Source of the DNA: Rhodopirellula baltica
GTDB lineage: Bacteria; Planctomycetota; Planctomycetia; Pirellulales; Pirellulaceae
DNA length: 64,000 nucleotides
Reading direction: 5' to 3'
Assembly (NCBI GenBank): GCA_002901265.1
Contig: PPHI01000089.1
Coordinates: 1 to 64,000, forward strand
Shown here in pieces: positions 1 through 8,669 of this stretch. The translations under genes were made by a program, and so were the position numbers. The notes under the pieces were generated by a model. That model did not search any database. It worked only from the letters and a program-made list of their open reading frames with translations, and was not told where the DNA came from. Within the stretch, counting starts at the first letter, position 1. Each line of letters begins with the position of its first letter.

Positions 1-338
1 ATGAGTCCCCCGCTTCCGGCTTCACAATGCTCGGCTGCGTCCATGAGCCGCCTTGGCGATAGCCAGCGGTTGAGTGGCTTTGTTTCTTCGCCGGCATCAT
101 CGCCGCAAGCATGAACCGAAAATCGCCTAAAGGCTAGACTCCAGCGTAGTGGACGAAGCGGGGACTCATCGCTTCGTCCACTACATTTGCCGGGGAACGT
201 TCGCTCCGGTTCCGCCCGATTGTATCATGCGAGAGCCAGCTGCTGGTTGCTACGGTCGCAAGAGATGATGCGCATGGCGGTTTGCTCCCGCCGTCTTTCT
301 CGCTTTTCTGGACGCGTTTCGCTGTTATAGTTCAATGC
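1..338. other. Non-coding left edge
   Basis: No convincing gene lies between the window edge and the first CDS. The stretch holds a perfect inverted repeat, listed separately, and at bases 1-16 a short sequence that resembles, with one extra C, the reverse complement of the repeat's loop and inner arm. Upstream context is missing, so a gene ending just outside the window cannot be excluded. Confidence 0.5.
146..184. repeat. Perfect 14-bp inverted repeat (hairpin)
   Basis: The arms GTAGTGGACGAAGC (146-159) and GCTTCGTCCACTAC (171-184) are perfectly complementary around an 11-nt loop. There is no T run on either side, so it is not a textbook intrinsic terminator. A dispersed intergenic repeat or a terminator for a gene left of the window are both possible. 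Confidence 0.7.
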
Positions 339-737
339 ATGCCGCTTACAGAAATCAATCCCTACACGCCGACGGACTCTGACTCTACGGGAGCAGACGA
401 TCGCTCGCTTTGCCCTGTCTGTGCACAACGAGTTGAGTTCGCCCGATACGTCTTTCCGTTCGGGTTTTGCCCCGGATGTGGAAACTACTTGGCGGTCCGA
501 AATTGGAATGGGAAATCAACGCTGTGGGCTGTGCCGATCGCTTTCGTGGTGCTCGCCTCAGTCGTTGCGGATGTCTTCTGGAATCTGGATCTCGACGACT
601 GGATCTTGCCATCGTTCATCGCTGTATTCGCACTGGTATTTTTGCACGGACGAATTTTTGGCAAGTTGGTCCCCGCGGTCTGCTGGGGATTTTTTGCGGT
701 TCCCGATGATGACCGAAACGATGAAGCCACCTCTTAG
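339..737 (+). CDS. Small zinc-ribbon membrane protein
   Basis: This 132-aa protein begins with the NPYTPT stretch common near the N-terminus of small planctomycete membrane proteins. A zinc-ribbon-like pair of CxxC motifs follows (CPVC near residue 28, CPGC near 46), then two hydrophobic segments at about residues 63-80 and 87-105 that should span the membrane. I chose the ATG at 339 because the in-frame extension upstream to 282 does not look like protein. The function is unknown; a cytosolic metal-binding head on a two-helix anchor is what can be seen. Its last 32 bases overlap the next gene in another frame. Confidence 0.6.
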   Translation: MPLTEINPYTPTDSDSTGADDRSLCPVCAQRVEFARYVFPFGFCPGCGNYLAVRNWNGKSTLWAVPIAFVVLASVVADVFWNLDLDDWILPSFIAVFALVFLHGRIFGKLVPAVCWGFFAVPDDDRNDEATS

Positions 738-1104
738 TTTAAAGATTGTCAATCTGTCGATTGGCTCTGGACGTCACTGCGTCCCCGGCGACGTCGCTGT
801 CTGTCACTGCGTTTGTTTGCTTCATCAGGGCGATCAATTGTTTGCTTCTGAGGCGAGCCAACCTTACCAGATCCGCGTCGGTGCACGGAACAGCTTTGCC
901 GGGATCGAGTATGGGTTGCTGGGCATGAAAATTGGCGGACATCGAAAGATCATCGTCCCACCAAACCTGGCCTATGGCGAACGCAAGGCTTTCCCCGAAC
1001 TTTCCGAGAAATCATTGCTGGTGTATCAAATCAAATTGACCGACCTGCCAGCGAAATGGGATCCAGAGATGGATCGCCGCTTATCGGAACGCACCAATCC
1101 ATAG
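706..1104 (+). CDS. FKBP-type peptidyl-prolyl cis-trans isomerase
   Basis: The 132-aa product matches the C-terminal two thirds of the FKBP fold, seen in GIEYGLLGMKIGGHRKIIVP followed by LAYGE and LLVYQIKL. FKBPs catalyse cis-trans isomerisation of prolyl bonds during protein folding. There is no signal peptide, so it should act in the cytoplasm. The N-terminal strand region is less conserved than usual and carries unusual cysteines (CHCVC). Two adjacent ATGs (706, 709) are possible starts, and both lie inside the end of the preceding gene, which suggests translational coupling. An open frame extends further 5', but it only overlaps the upstream gene and was not used. Confidence 0.75.
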   Translation: MMTETMKPPLSLKIVNLSIGSGRHCVPGDVAVCHCVCLLHQGDQLFASEASQPYQIRVGARNSFAGIEYGLLGMKIGGHRKIIVPPNLAYGERKAFPELSEKSLLVYQIKLTDLPAKWDPEMDRRLSERTNP

Positions 1105-1215
1105 CAGCCTCTCGATCAACCTGTTCATTGCGGCTTGCTGCTCGGTAGCAGTACAATTCTTGTCGGTGCTCCCGGTGCACTGGACGTCGATTGCGAAGGA
1201 GGTTTATCAATCACA

Positions 1216-1434
1216 ATGCTTTTTGGCCCTACACAACCTGATTTGGTTCAACCAACGGATGCGGAACGCAAGCTGGTTGCGGACGCCGAAGAACGAATTG
1301 CCGAGAGGACAGTTCCAACGATCGACGGGAATCACGAATCGGCAACGTTCTCCTGGTTTGGAATGGGCCTCGCAATCGCAAGTTTGCTGCTGATCAGTCT
1401 GTTGGTCTTCGCGATCTTTACGGCACTTGCCTAG
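1216..1434 (+). CDS. Small single-pass membrane protein, unknown
   Basis: The predicted 72-aa protein has a polar, acidic N-terminal half (PTDAERKLVADAEERIAE) and one clear transmembrane helix near residues 49-68, rich in Leu, Ile and Val. No family is recognised. The start is uncertain: ATG 1216 gives a sensible protein, while an ATG at 1135 in the same frame adds 27 residues of no obvious character. It lies 111 bases after the FKBP gene on the same strand and could be cotranscribed. Confidence 0.4.
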   Translation: MLFGPTQPDLVQPTDAERKLVADAEERIAERTVPTIDGNHESATFSWFGMGLAIASLLLISLLVFAIFTALA

Positions 1435-1736
1435 TGGGCGAACGCTTTCTGTAACATTTCGTTCGAGTTTCATTGCGATGGTGTCTTTTTTCCATCAGTC
1501 CATTCGACTACGAAGCAGATCAAGAAGTTGCTTCACCGGCTGGACAAAGTGCAGACGCGTGACGCTGCTCCGATCAAGTTAGAACGAGAACGTCGCGGTC
1601 AGCCTTCAGCATTATTGAACGCCAATTCAATCGCTCTCGTTGTTCATTTGCGTTGGCCACTACAAGCGAGCTTGAATCCGCTGTGATGAACCAATGCTAC
1701 CACTTCCACCGGCAAATACTTGAGAGCTTGGATTCG
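1435..1736. other. Intergenic, little visible
   Basis: About 300 bases between the small membrane protein and the reductase-like gene. Upstream in-frame starts for the reductase (1653, 1686) lie here, but the residues they add do not fit the family. No promoter stands out. Confidence 0.35.
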
Positions 1737-2291
1737 ATGGGTCAATTGACTTTTGCGATAAACGTTACCCTCGACGGATGCGTCGACCATCAAGAAGGGA
1801 TCGCCGACGACGAAACGCACGCCTATTTCACGCGTCTGATGGATGAGTGTGGGGCGATGCTATGGGGGAGGGTGACGTACGAGATGATGGAATGTTTCTG
1901 GCCAAAGGTGGCTTCCGGTGAAATTGAAGCTGCCCCGGCGATCAAGGAATGGGCGGTCAAATTGCAGGCGAAGCCAAAGTATGTCGTTTCAACCACGCGA
2001 AGCGAGTTTCAATGGAACGGCAGCCATCCTATCGAAGGTGACTTGGTCTCGGGCATCACGCGGCTGAAAGAGGCGTCGCCGAACGGTGTGCTGCTTGGCA
2101 GTGGAACGCTGGCAACGGAACTCGATCGATTAGATCTAATTGACGAGTACAAGTTTCTCGTCCATCCCCGAATTGCCGGCCATGGGCCGACGCTATATCA
2201 AAGCGGACTACACGCAACTCGGAAACTTGAACTCGTTGAAGCAATGCCGCTGACCAACGGTGCGGTTGCGATGCACTATCGGCGGATGTAG
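1737..2291 (+). CDS. Dihydrofolate reductase-like (RibD C-terminal fold) protein
   Basis: The 184-aa product belongs to the YyaP/YwjB-type group of the DHFR/RibD C-terminal superfamily. It starts with LTFAINVTLDGCVDHQ, the standard first strand (xxSLDG), and has MLWGRVTYEMM for the nucleotide-site helix and GVLLGSGTLATEL for the second glycine-rich NADPH-binding loop. Members are NAD(P)H-dependent reductases whose substrates are mostly unknown; true folate reduction should not be assumed. ATG 1737 was chosen because the conserved first strand starts immediately after it. Starts at 1653 or 1686 would add residues without family resemblance. It appears to stand alone. Confidence 0.75.
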   Translation: MGQLTFAINVTLDGCVDHQEGIADDETHAYFTRLMDECGAMLWGRVTYEMMECFWPKVASGEIEAAPAIKEWAVKLQAKPKYVVSTTRSEFQWNGSHPIEGDLVSGITRLKEASPNGVLLGSGTLATELDRLDLIDEYKFLVHPRIAGHGPTLYQSGLHATRKLELVEAMPLTNGAVAMHYRRM

Positions 2292-2482
2292 TCCGGCAAG
2301 TTGTTTGGAATCAGTAAAAATTGGATCTGTGCATTCACCTGCTGCGGCAATGCAGTAGGAAGACTTCCTGTCTACAATTTGGGTGTGTTGCAAACGAGTC
2401 GTTCGCACCGAAGCCGGAGCAATGCTTTCCGCCGGTAGAGGTTGACTTGAGTTACCAGGTCGTTACCCGAAGAGACTGACCG

Positions 2483-3772
2483 ATGTACCGATTCTTAGTT
2501 GCAGTCAAGTTGTCATTGATGTGCGCAATGGCTGCTCATGCCGGTGAGCTTCAAAACTTTTTTGTCGCGCCGCTAACGACTGAATTGCATCGAGCAACAG
2601 TGTCGGCGGATGCCGATGCCTATGCGGTCGTAAACTGCAACGGACTGATCGCAAATGACGAACCGGATCTGTCGAAGTTTGACAAAGACGGATTCCTTGC
2701 AGCGTTAGTCAATGCTGCTGACAAGCGAAAGAAGTTACGTCTTGTGTGCAGATACCAGGTTCCTGCAAATTTCGGAACCGACCTACGCCAACGTTTGAAT
2801 AAACAGTTGAAACAGGTTTGCAGGGAGGCTGGGTACGAAACGATCTCTGCTACCGAGATGAGCACGTCCGCCGATTGGCGCAGTGAGTTTCAGAACGTTT
2901 TGTCTTTCGACCAGCCACTGCACGCGAACGAATCATTGTTTGAGAATGAACTGGTACGGGCCTACCCGATCCAGACTCAACTTTCGAAACACGTTCATGG
3001 TGACGCTGATTGCATGGTCAAGGTGTTTCACCCGATCGACGGGCACACGACGGGCATTTCCACGGAACTTGCTTCATCAATCCGACAATTCGTCGAGCAA
3101 TCCAACTTGGGCAATAGGGAAGCGATCCTGTTCAAGTTGTCGAGCACGGAAGCTGGTAGCGAGCGGGTTGATGAACTGTTCAACGCAAGACGCCCACCAC
3201 AAAAGCCCGACACCGATATTCCTGTGATTTTGGATTTGTACAAGTCCAGTGTTGCCGAATACAAACCGTCTGCGGCGATGGAATTGGCACTTAACCTAGG
3301 GTTCGAGCGAATTGTCTACTCGCATTCCCCCGGCGGCGGAGCACCAGAATTGTTGGTTGGAAAGGAAGCCCCAAGTTTTAACCTCCCGACGCTGGACGGA
3401 GGCCAACTGGACCTGCACGAATTTCGCGCCGGACGGCCTGCGTTAGTTACGTTTTGGGGACTGGCCTGCGGACCATGCAGAATCGAAGCGCCGCACCTCA
3501 CGCAGCTTCATCAGCGTCACGGGCAGGACTTTGCGATTGTCGCTGTCAACGGCTACGATGATGACCGAGACTCTGTTGCGAAGTATGTTGCCAACGACGA
3601 ACTGTCACACCCAATCGTTCTGAACGGCGGGTCGACCGCAGACGAAAGCTATCATGTTGGTGCCTACCCGACAACGTTTTGGCTCGATCGTGATGGGACT
3701 GTTATCGAGTACGAAGTCGGATTCACTTCCGCCAAGCGACTTGAAAATCATGTTTTGAGGCTGATGGAATGA
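2483..3772 (+). CDS. Secreted protein with C-terminal TlpA/ResA-like thioredoxin domain
   Basis: The 429-aa protein has a short signal peptide (residues 1-20, ending AAHAGE), a roughly 260-residue N-terminal region of unknown family, and a thioredoxin-like domain from about residue 290. That domain carries the redox motif C329-G-P-C332, the peroxiredoxin/TlpA-type entry (GKEAPSFNLPTLDGG) and the cis-Pro loop (AYPTTFWLD). Such proteins act in extracytoplasmic thiol-disulfide exchange, often reducing apocytochromes or copper centres. The stop overlaps the next ATG by four bases, so the two genes are surely cotranscribed. The next product is a cupredoxin-like protein, hence a copper-maturation role is plausible but unproven. 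Confidence 0.8.
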   Translation: MYRFLVAVKLSLMCAMAAHAGELQNFFVAPLTTELHRATVSADADAYAVVNCNGLIANDEPDLSKFDKDGFLAALVNAADKRKKLRLVCRYQVPANFGTDLRQRLNKQLKQVCREAGYETISATEMSTSADWRSEFQNVLSFDQPLHANESLFENELVRAYPIQTQLSKHVHGDADCMVKVFHPIDGHTTGISTELASSIRQFVEQSNLGNREAILFKLSSTEAGSERVDELFNARRPPQKPDTDIPVILDLYKSSVAEYKPSAAMELALNLGFERIVYSHSPGGGAPELLVGKEAPSFNLPTLDGGQLDLHEFRAGRPALVTFWGLACGPCRIEAPHLTQLHQRHGQDFAIVAVNGYDDDRDSVAKYVANDELSHPIVLNGGSTADESYHVGAYPTTFWLDRDGTVIEYEVGFTSAKRLENHVLRLME

Positions 3773-4530
3773 ATCGAATCACTGCGGTTCTCGTTGTATC
3801 GTTGCTGGTCGCCAAGTTTGCGGCGGCGGAGACAGCAACGCTGAAAATGCGATTTGTTTTTGATGGCGATCCGCCACCGCGAAAACCCATCAATGGATTG
3901 CCAGCGGGGCTAGGTGCGGCTGCGCCGATCGAAAGTGAACATTTGATCGTTGGTCCAAAGACAAAGGGGATCAAAAATGTCGTGGTGTATCTCTCTACCG
4001 GTCGTGGTGCTGCGGAGATCGAAATACCGACTTCGAAGCCGCAGACACGAACGATGAGCATGGCGAACTTTCGTTTCGATCCGCACGTGCTTATTGCTCA
4101 CACCGGAGACACGCTTGAGCTTGCTCCGAAGGACCAGGTGACATACGCCCCAAACATCATGTTTTTCAAAAACCCGGCAAGCGGTCTCTATGTGCCGCCT
4201 GGAAAGCCACATCGATTTTCGCTGCGGTTCGATGAGCCAGCGCCCGTCCCAGTCAACTGCAACGTTCATTCTTGGATGCGAGCTTACGTCGTTGTGCTCA
4301 ATCATCCCTTCGCCGCCGTGTCTGATGCCGAAGGCGAGTTGACCATTTCTGGTTTGCCACCTGGCCGTACGCTCGCTTTTCGCGTCTTTCACGAAGCAGG
4401 CCGTGTTTCGAAAGTGAAGCTTGCTGGCGTGGAAACTGAATGGTCGCGGCAACGTTTCGAAGTTGACTTGGTTCCGGGCTTGAACGACCTCGGCGAGATC
4501 CATGTCTCACCTGAGATGCTTGCACGTTGA
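3769..4530 (+). CDS. Secreted cupredoxin-like protein
   Basis: The 253-aa product has a signal peptide (cleaved near AAAETA) and a plastocyanin/cupredoxin-like core. The motif VNCNVHSWM (Cys, His and Met in C-x2-H-x2-M spacing) matches the type 1 copper-ligand loop of methylamine-utilisation-like cupredoxins. The region around PHVLIAHTGDTLELAP would carry the other strand, but the usual upstream His ligand is not obvious, so copper binding is likely rather than certain. The C-terminal part (DAEGELTISGLPPG) resembles a carboxypeptidase-regulatory or transthyretin-like beta sandwich. It overlaps the thioredoxin-like gene (ATGA), which suggests a shared extracytoplasmic redox function. Confidence 0.75.
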   Translation: MNRITAVLVVSLLVAKFAAAETATLKMRFVFDGDPPPRKPINGLPAGLGAAAPIESEHLIVGPKTKGIKNVVVYLSTGRGAAEIEIPTSKPQTRTMSMANFRFDPHVLIAHTGDTLELAPKDQVTYAPNIMFFKNPASGLYVPPGKPHRFSLRFDEPAPVPVNCNVHSWMRAYVVVLNHPFAAVSDAEGELTISGLPPGRTLAFRVFHEAGRVSKVKLAGVETEWSRQRFEVDLVPGLNDLGEIHVSPEMLAR

Positions 4531-4661
4531 AATAGCGACTTCATTGTCCGCCGCTCCAATCACGCAAGAGGTCCCCTCACTTAGCCTTGCGTCGATTCAC
4601 CCGCAGTTTCTAGGATGCGCCACCGTTTTCGATCGATCAAAAATCAATTTTGGGGTCTCGT

Positions 4662-5096
4662 ATGCGTTACTTGAAACTCGTCGGATGTCTTGCTGTTGTT
4701 CTAACAGCGGCGGTTTACGTGGTCGCGGATGCTCAAACGACTAGCGTTGCAAACGCAGACACTTCAGTGAATGCGGACGCAAAATTGCAATTCGCAATCG
4801 AATACGACCAAGCACAAGATCGACTCTACGCGGTCTCCAGAGCGAGTGCAAACAAAGCATCAAAAACAGCGATGCTTGTTACCTGTGACACCATCCGATT
4901 CGAACCCAACTCAATTGTCTTCACGAATGCGGAGTTGGAATCGCCAGGCCAGAAAATCAAAGCTGACGCAGCGACGGTCAGACTCGATCGCGTCACTGGC
5001 TCGAATGTGTCGTGGCATTTCTCTGAGAACGCAACGATTTCGATGAGCGGCAAGGATGCGGCCGAATCGTTCCTAAAAGAGTCTTCGCGAGATTGA
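4662..5096 (+). CDS. Hypothetical exported protein
   Basis: The 144-aa product starts MRYLKLVGCLAVVLTAAVYVV, a clear signal peptide or N-terminal anchor. The remaining 120 residues are mixed beta-type sequence (TIRFEPNSIVFTNAEL, TVRLDRVTGSNVSWHF) with no recognised domain. ATG 4662 is preferred over a TTG at 4650 because it begins the signal peptide. It lies 131 bases after the cupredoxin gene, so it may have its own promoter. Confidence 0.5.
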   Translation: MRYLKLVGCLAVVLTAAVYVVADAQTTSVANADTSVNADAKLQFAIEYDQAQDRLYAVSRASANKASKTAMLVTCDTIRFEPNSIVFTNAELESPGQKIKADAATVRLDRVTGSNVSWHFSENATISMSGKDAAESFLKESSRD

Positions 5097-5347
5097 ACGA
5101 GATCGCACGACCATTAGCCGATCCTTTGAGTCCTGTTGATTTTCAGATTGGATCTCACCCAATGGATTCTTCTATTCAGCGAAAGTAGCAGGGTGAACAC
5201 TGCTTTCGCGAACAAAGATACAGGTTGCTTGAATCGCAATTTTTGGCTGGCCGGCGTGTTTGCGTCACCGGGCATGTGGCGTGCGGATTTCCTGTATGAT
5301 GCGGTCTTTACAAATGACCGCACCAAATTTCTATCCACGAGTCAGCG

Positions 5348-5956
5348 ATGCCCCACATCCGATTTGCTTTTCTAGCTTTGCTTCTCTTGCCCGCGTCCGA
5401 TCTGTTTGCGGGAGTGCTGCTCACGATACAGCCCAACGCCGCCAACGATGCGGTTTATTTTAGTGGCACAATGTCGTCGCCACTTTCCAACGATTCCACG
5501 TTCACGACTGAGTTTACAACTGATAACAACGGTACGGTGTTAGTTGGTGGAAGCCTCGCAACTTTCCTTAAGTTCGACGATGTTGGAAACTTTAAAACGA
5601 ACAACAACAACGAATTGTCATTGCGTGATGGCTTCGGCGGGTTTCAGGTTCTATCGGGACCTGGATTGTTTGAAGGGCTTTATCTGGACGACGATGGCAG
5701 TGGTGTTAACGACGACTTGGCCATGATCTTTGGCGGAACTGGCCAGTTCACGGCGGGCGATTTTTTGGCAAAGGTGCCAATGCATCCCAATGGCTTTTCG
5801 TGGAACTGGAACTTGGGGACGTACACGAATAATTCGAACGTCACCATTTTGGTAACCAATACCCCTTATAGTGTCGGGGCAGTACCAGAGCCGACTTCAC
5901 TTGCGATCTTCGCCGTCGGCATGGTTGGCTTTATCGGTAAAAGACGTCGCCGCTAG
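5348..5956 (+). CDS. PEP-CTERM sorting-signal protein
   Basis: The 202-aa product has an N-terminal signal peptide (residues 1-21, ending LFAG) and a classic C-terminal PEP-CTERM tripartite signal: AVPEPTSLAIF, a short hydrophobic helix, then GKRRRR. The body is rich in Asn, Asp, Gly and Thr, as in many surface proteins of this type. In organisms with exosortase (EpsH) this tail directs export, cleavage and surface or matrix attachment. No exosortase gene is in this window. The function of the body is unknown. Confidence 0.85.
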   Translation: MPHIRFAFLALLLLPASDLFAGVLLTIQPNAANDAVYFSGTMSSPLSNDSTFTTEFTTDNNGTVLVGGSLATFLKFDDVGNFKTNNNNELSLRDGFGGFQVLSGPGLFEGLYLDDDGSGVNDDLAMIFGGTGQFTAGDFLAKVPMHPNGFSWNWNLGTYTNNSNVTILVTNTPYSVGAVPEPTSLAIFAVGMVGFIGKRRRR

Positions 5957-6026
5957 CACGTTTCCGTCGCAGCAAAGACACTGACTCTCCCACCACAAGA
6001 ACTCCGAAACTGGAGCGAACGATTCC

Positions 6027-6428
6027 ATGCCAACGCTCATGTATGCCTCGTCCAAGCCAATCGAGCTTGCCGCGATTCAAGATGTGGTTCCCGAAACGTT
6101 CGACTCGTCGGTTGTGGAGAAACTTGGTGGTTCGTTGAAGTTGCTCACGGTGGCTGACGACGGAGCTTCCTTTTTGCAGGTCAATGCTCTCGACGATGAC
6201 TCCAATGCGGATACGGCTGAAGACTTTCAGGGAATCACTGAACCGGCCGATTTTGTAACGCATGCCCAGTCAGGGAGTTTGCATTTTGCGTTGTTTTCCT
6301 GCAACGATGCGAAGATGGCAGAGATCAATGACATTGTGCAGCGTTGCGCGGCGGCTGGAATCCTCCAGTTCGACGTGACGAGGGCTGACGTCGTCCAATT
6401 GGATGGTTCGTCTTCGGCAGCAGAGTAG
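6027..6428 (+). CDS. Hypothetical cytoplasmic protein
   Basis: A 133-aa acidic protein without signal peptide or membrane segment (starting MPTLMYASSKPIELAAIQD). I do not recognise the family. The coding frame is supported by even composition over its whole length and by a strong terminator immediately after the stop codon. It lies 70 bases after the PEP-CTERM gene on the same strand. Confidence 0.5.
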   Translation: MPTLMYASSKPIELAAIQDVVPETFDSSVVEKLGGSLKLLTVADDGASFLQVNALDDDSNADTAEDFQGITEPADFVTHAQSGSLHFALFSCNDAKMAEINDIVQRCAAAGILQFDVTRADVVQLDGSSSAAE

Positions 6429-6442
6429 GATTGTGACATAAA

Positions 6443-6472
6443 AAAAGCGAAGGGCAGTTGCCCTTCGCTTTT
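6443..6472. terminator. Bidirectional intrinsic terminator
   Basis: A 12-bp perfect stem, AAAAGCGAAGGG paired with CCCTTCGCTTTT, around a 6-nt loop. The A run on one side and T run on the other let it work in both directions. It sits between the convergent genes ending at 6428 (plus) and 6516 (minus). Confidence 0.9.
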
Positions 6473-6515
6473 CCAATCGCGGACGCGATCTGGTGCGACT
6501 TGTTGCTGAGTGTTC

Positions 6516-8219
6516 TTACAGACCACTCAGTTCAATCGTATCGATGTGAGTGAACTTGCCGATTTCCATGTTGGCTCCGCCGATCATCAACATTTTGTTA
6601 TTGGCGACGGGGATCATGCGGTGAAAGAACCGTGCCGGATCAGCGGTTGCCAGCGTTTCCCAGCTCTTTGCGTCACTGCTAAGCAGGTGCAGTCCGCCGT
6701 CCATTGACGTGACAAATAAGTGTCCGCCGCAAGCGAATGCAGAGCTTCCAAAGCCGGACATGCCGCCGCCTGGGATTGCCGGGCCTTCGGACCATTGATC
6801 GGATTCCGGATCATAGACGGCAACTTTGGTCGTTGGCCCACGTTCCGACTGCATCCCGCCGATCGCATACAGTTTGTCATTGTAAGCAGCAACACTTAGT
6901 GCTCGGCGTTGGAACGGTGGCTCGGCAAGCGCTTCCCAAGTTGCGTCGTCCTTCGAAAGATCCAGTGAGTACGCCGATTGGTGCCACTGTTGACCTTCTT
7001 CGGTACCGTCCAGTTTCCAGCCGCCGATGACATAGACTTTGTCACCCAGGATGGCAGCATCGAACGACGAACGTGGTTCAGGCAGCGCGGGCATCACTGA
7101 CCAAGCACCGGTTTTCGGATCAAATTTGGCGACATCGGTTTGTGAGACCAGCTTGTGTTCCTCACCGGTTTCGTTCATCGCGGTGAAGCCGCCGATGCGA
7201 ATCAATGAATCACCGTAGGCGACCAAGGCCAGGCCTTGCAAACGCGGTCCGCTGGCGAGCTTTTTCCATTCACCATCTTTGTTTTCCAGATCCAAGCACC
7301 ACAGTCGGTCGGATTGCTCGGCAACCGAGTAGGAGTGTGCTTCGCCGGTGTGTCCGCCATAGACATACAGTTTGCCAGCGCAGACAGCAGCACCAAAGCT
7401 GGTCAGTTCTTCTGGCAGATCTGCGTAGCCAGATTCGTTGAACGAGGCTTTGACCGATGATTCGGCCGCTGGTCGTTGTGGTTCGTGTTCTGTCTTTGGT
7501 GCAACGTCGGCGCCTTCGAAGTAAAACGTGCTGGTCAGGTAGTCAGCGGTGCTGGTGTATGCTTCGCCATCCAGTTCGCCTTTGACGTCTTCTTTGGTAA
7601 CGCCGACCAAGATCGCATTAAGACCTTGCGTCATGTCTTTCGCTTGGAAGGTGACGTTTCCGTCGGCAGCGGTTGCTGCGGAAGCTTTGACCTCACCATG
7701 AGCGCCGTACAATTTGACTTTCGCGTCTTCGAGCGGTTTCCCGTTTTGCAAGACCGTGACAACAACGTGATCACTGTCTGCTTTTCGGATGACACTTTGC
7801 AGCACGGCGTCGCTACGGATTTCGCTTGGCCACTTCGCGGCATCTTGTTGCGGAAGGTGTTCGACGTGATACGTCAGTTTCATTCCGTGATACAGCCCGT
7901 ACGTTCCGGTGGCGTAGAACTCACCTTTGTTGCTGACGGCACCATCGCTTTGTAATCCGTGCAGTTGGTCGGTTTCGACTTCGACCATCCCAATCGCATC
8001 GGATTCGCCCGTTTGATGAATCGCAATCTTTGCCAATCGTTCCGGCAAGTGGTAGGTACGGTCTTCGGTCGATTCACCGAACCAAAAGATGACTTCGCCC
8101 GACGGCGTCGAACCAAGCCAAGCCATGTGTGCGTTGGCAGTTCGCCCGGCCATCAACGCGACGGCAATCGCTACGAGCGAGTACGCCTGACATCGCGTGA
8201 GGAGGTTGCGCAAATTCAT
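6516..8219 (-). CDS. Exported DUF4198-like protein fused to a kelch beta-propeller
   Basis: The 567-aa product has a signal peptide (ending TANAHMAWL), an N-terminal NikM/DUF4198-like half (about residues 30-235) and a C-terminal kelch beta-propeller (from about 265). Repeats include GKLYVYGGHTGE, DKVYVIGGWKLDG, DKLYAIGGMQSE and NKMLMIGGANM. DUF4198 proteins are extracytoplasmic and often linked to metal-ion uptake. The kelch part suggests a binding scaffold. ATG 8219 was chosen because the longer frame starts with TTG. It is the last gene of the operon starting at 10414, 24 bases after the lipoprotein gene, and ends at the bidirectional terminator. Fusion of the two parts is notable. Confidence 0.75.
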   Translation of the reverse strand: MNLRNLLTRCQAYSLVAIAVALMAGRTANAHMAWLGSTPSGEVIFWFGESTEDRTYHLPERLAKIAIHQTGESDAIGMVEVETDQLHGLQSDGAVSNKGEFYATGTYGLYHGMKLTYHVEHLPQQDAAKWPSEIRSDAVLQSVIRKADSDHVVVTVLQNGKPLEDAKVKLYGAHGEVKASAATAADGNVTFQAKDMTQGLNAILVGVTKEDVKGELDGEAYTSTADYLTSTFYFEGADVAPKTEHEPQRPAAESSVKASFNESGYADLPEELTSFGAAVCAGKLYVYGGHTGEAHSYSVAEQSDRLWCLDLENKDGEWKKLASGPRLQGLALVAYGDSLIRIGGFTAMNETGEEHKLVSQTDVAKFDPKTGAWSVMPALPEPRSSFDAAILGDKVYVIGGWKLDGTEEGQQWHQSAYSLDLSKDDATWEALAEPPFQRRALSVAAYNDKLYAIGGMQSERGPTTKVAVYDPESDQWSEGPAIPGGGMSGFGSSAFACGGHLFVTSMDGGLHLLSSDAKSWETLATADPARFFHRMIPVANNKMLMIGGANMEIGKFTHIDTIELSGL

Positions 8220-8243
8220 TTCAATACCGTGATTCAAAGGCTT

Positions 8244-8669
8244 TTATAAAAAACTGACGTCGAATTCTAAAATGTTTTCTTGATCGGGCTGCAACGTACA
8301 TTCGAGTTTGCTGTTCTCGTCAAACTCCGGTGCGATAACCGCATCAGAAGGAGGCAAACCCGCTTTTTGCTCGTCGGGCAATGATCGTAGAACCCCAGCG
8401 GGGATCATCGAAAACCGCACGCGATAGGATCCTCCGTGCAACCCATTGTTCGGAGGAAGACTGAACTTGCCGGAAAAAACCGGCGCCGATGCTTTCGGCC
8501 CTGTCGTCTGGCCCATCGGTTCGAAGGTCATGACAGCACCCGACAAAGCCTGTCCATCAACCGTAACGGTTCCTTCGGCAGAAATCTCGGGCTTCGATTG
8601 ACTGCAACCAACCAGCGAAGCAATTGTGAGAAACCCAAGCAACATGCAAATGCCTGAACGCATCACCAT
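8244..8669 (-). CDS. Small lipoprotein with transthyretin-like fold
   Basis: The 141-aa product has a lipoprotein signal ending in the lipobox LVGC, so it should be lipid-anchored after export. The mature part ([20 protein letters not shown]) has the look of the short carboxypeptidase-regulatory/transthyretin-like lipoproteins common in planctomycetes, often encoded beside DUF1559 genes. The start is either ATG 8669 or ATG 8663; the latter overlaps the upstream stop as TGATG, a typical coupling arrangement. The specific role is unknown. Confidence 0.7.
   Translation of the reverse strand: MVMRSGICMLLGFLTIASLVGCSQSKPEISAEGTVTVDGQALSGAVMTFEPMGQTTGPKASAPVFSGKFSLPPNNGLHGGSYRVRFSMIPAGVLRSLPDEQKAGLPPSDAVIAPEFDENSKLECTLQPDQENILEFDVSFL

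Noticed and set aside
421-705. 5' extension of the FKBP frame
   Set aside because: It lies wholly within the zinc-ribbon gene in another frame and shows no FKBP resemblance.
3910-4503. 197-codon minus-strand frame opposite the cupredoxin-like gene
   Set aside because: The sequence is not protein-like and the plus strand has a signal peptide and copper motif.
7476-7955. 159-codon plus-strand frame antisense to the kelch-fusion gene
   Set aside because: It has no start context or recognisable domain, and the minus-strand gene is well supported.
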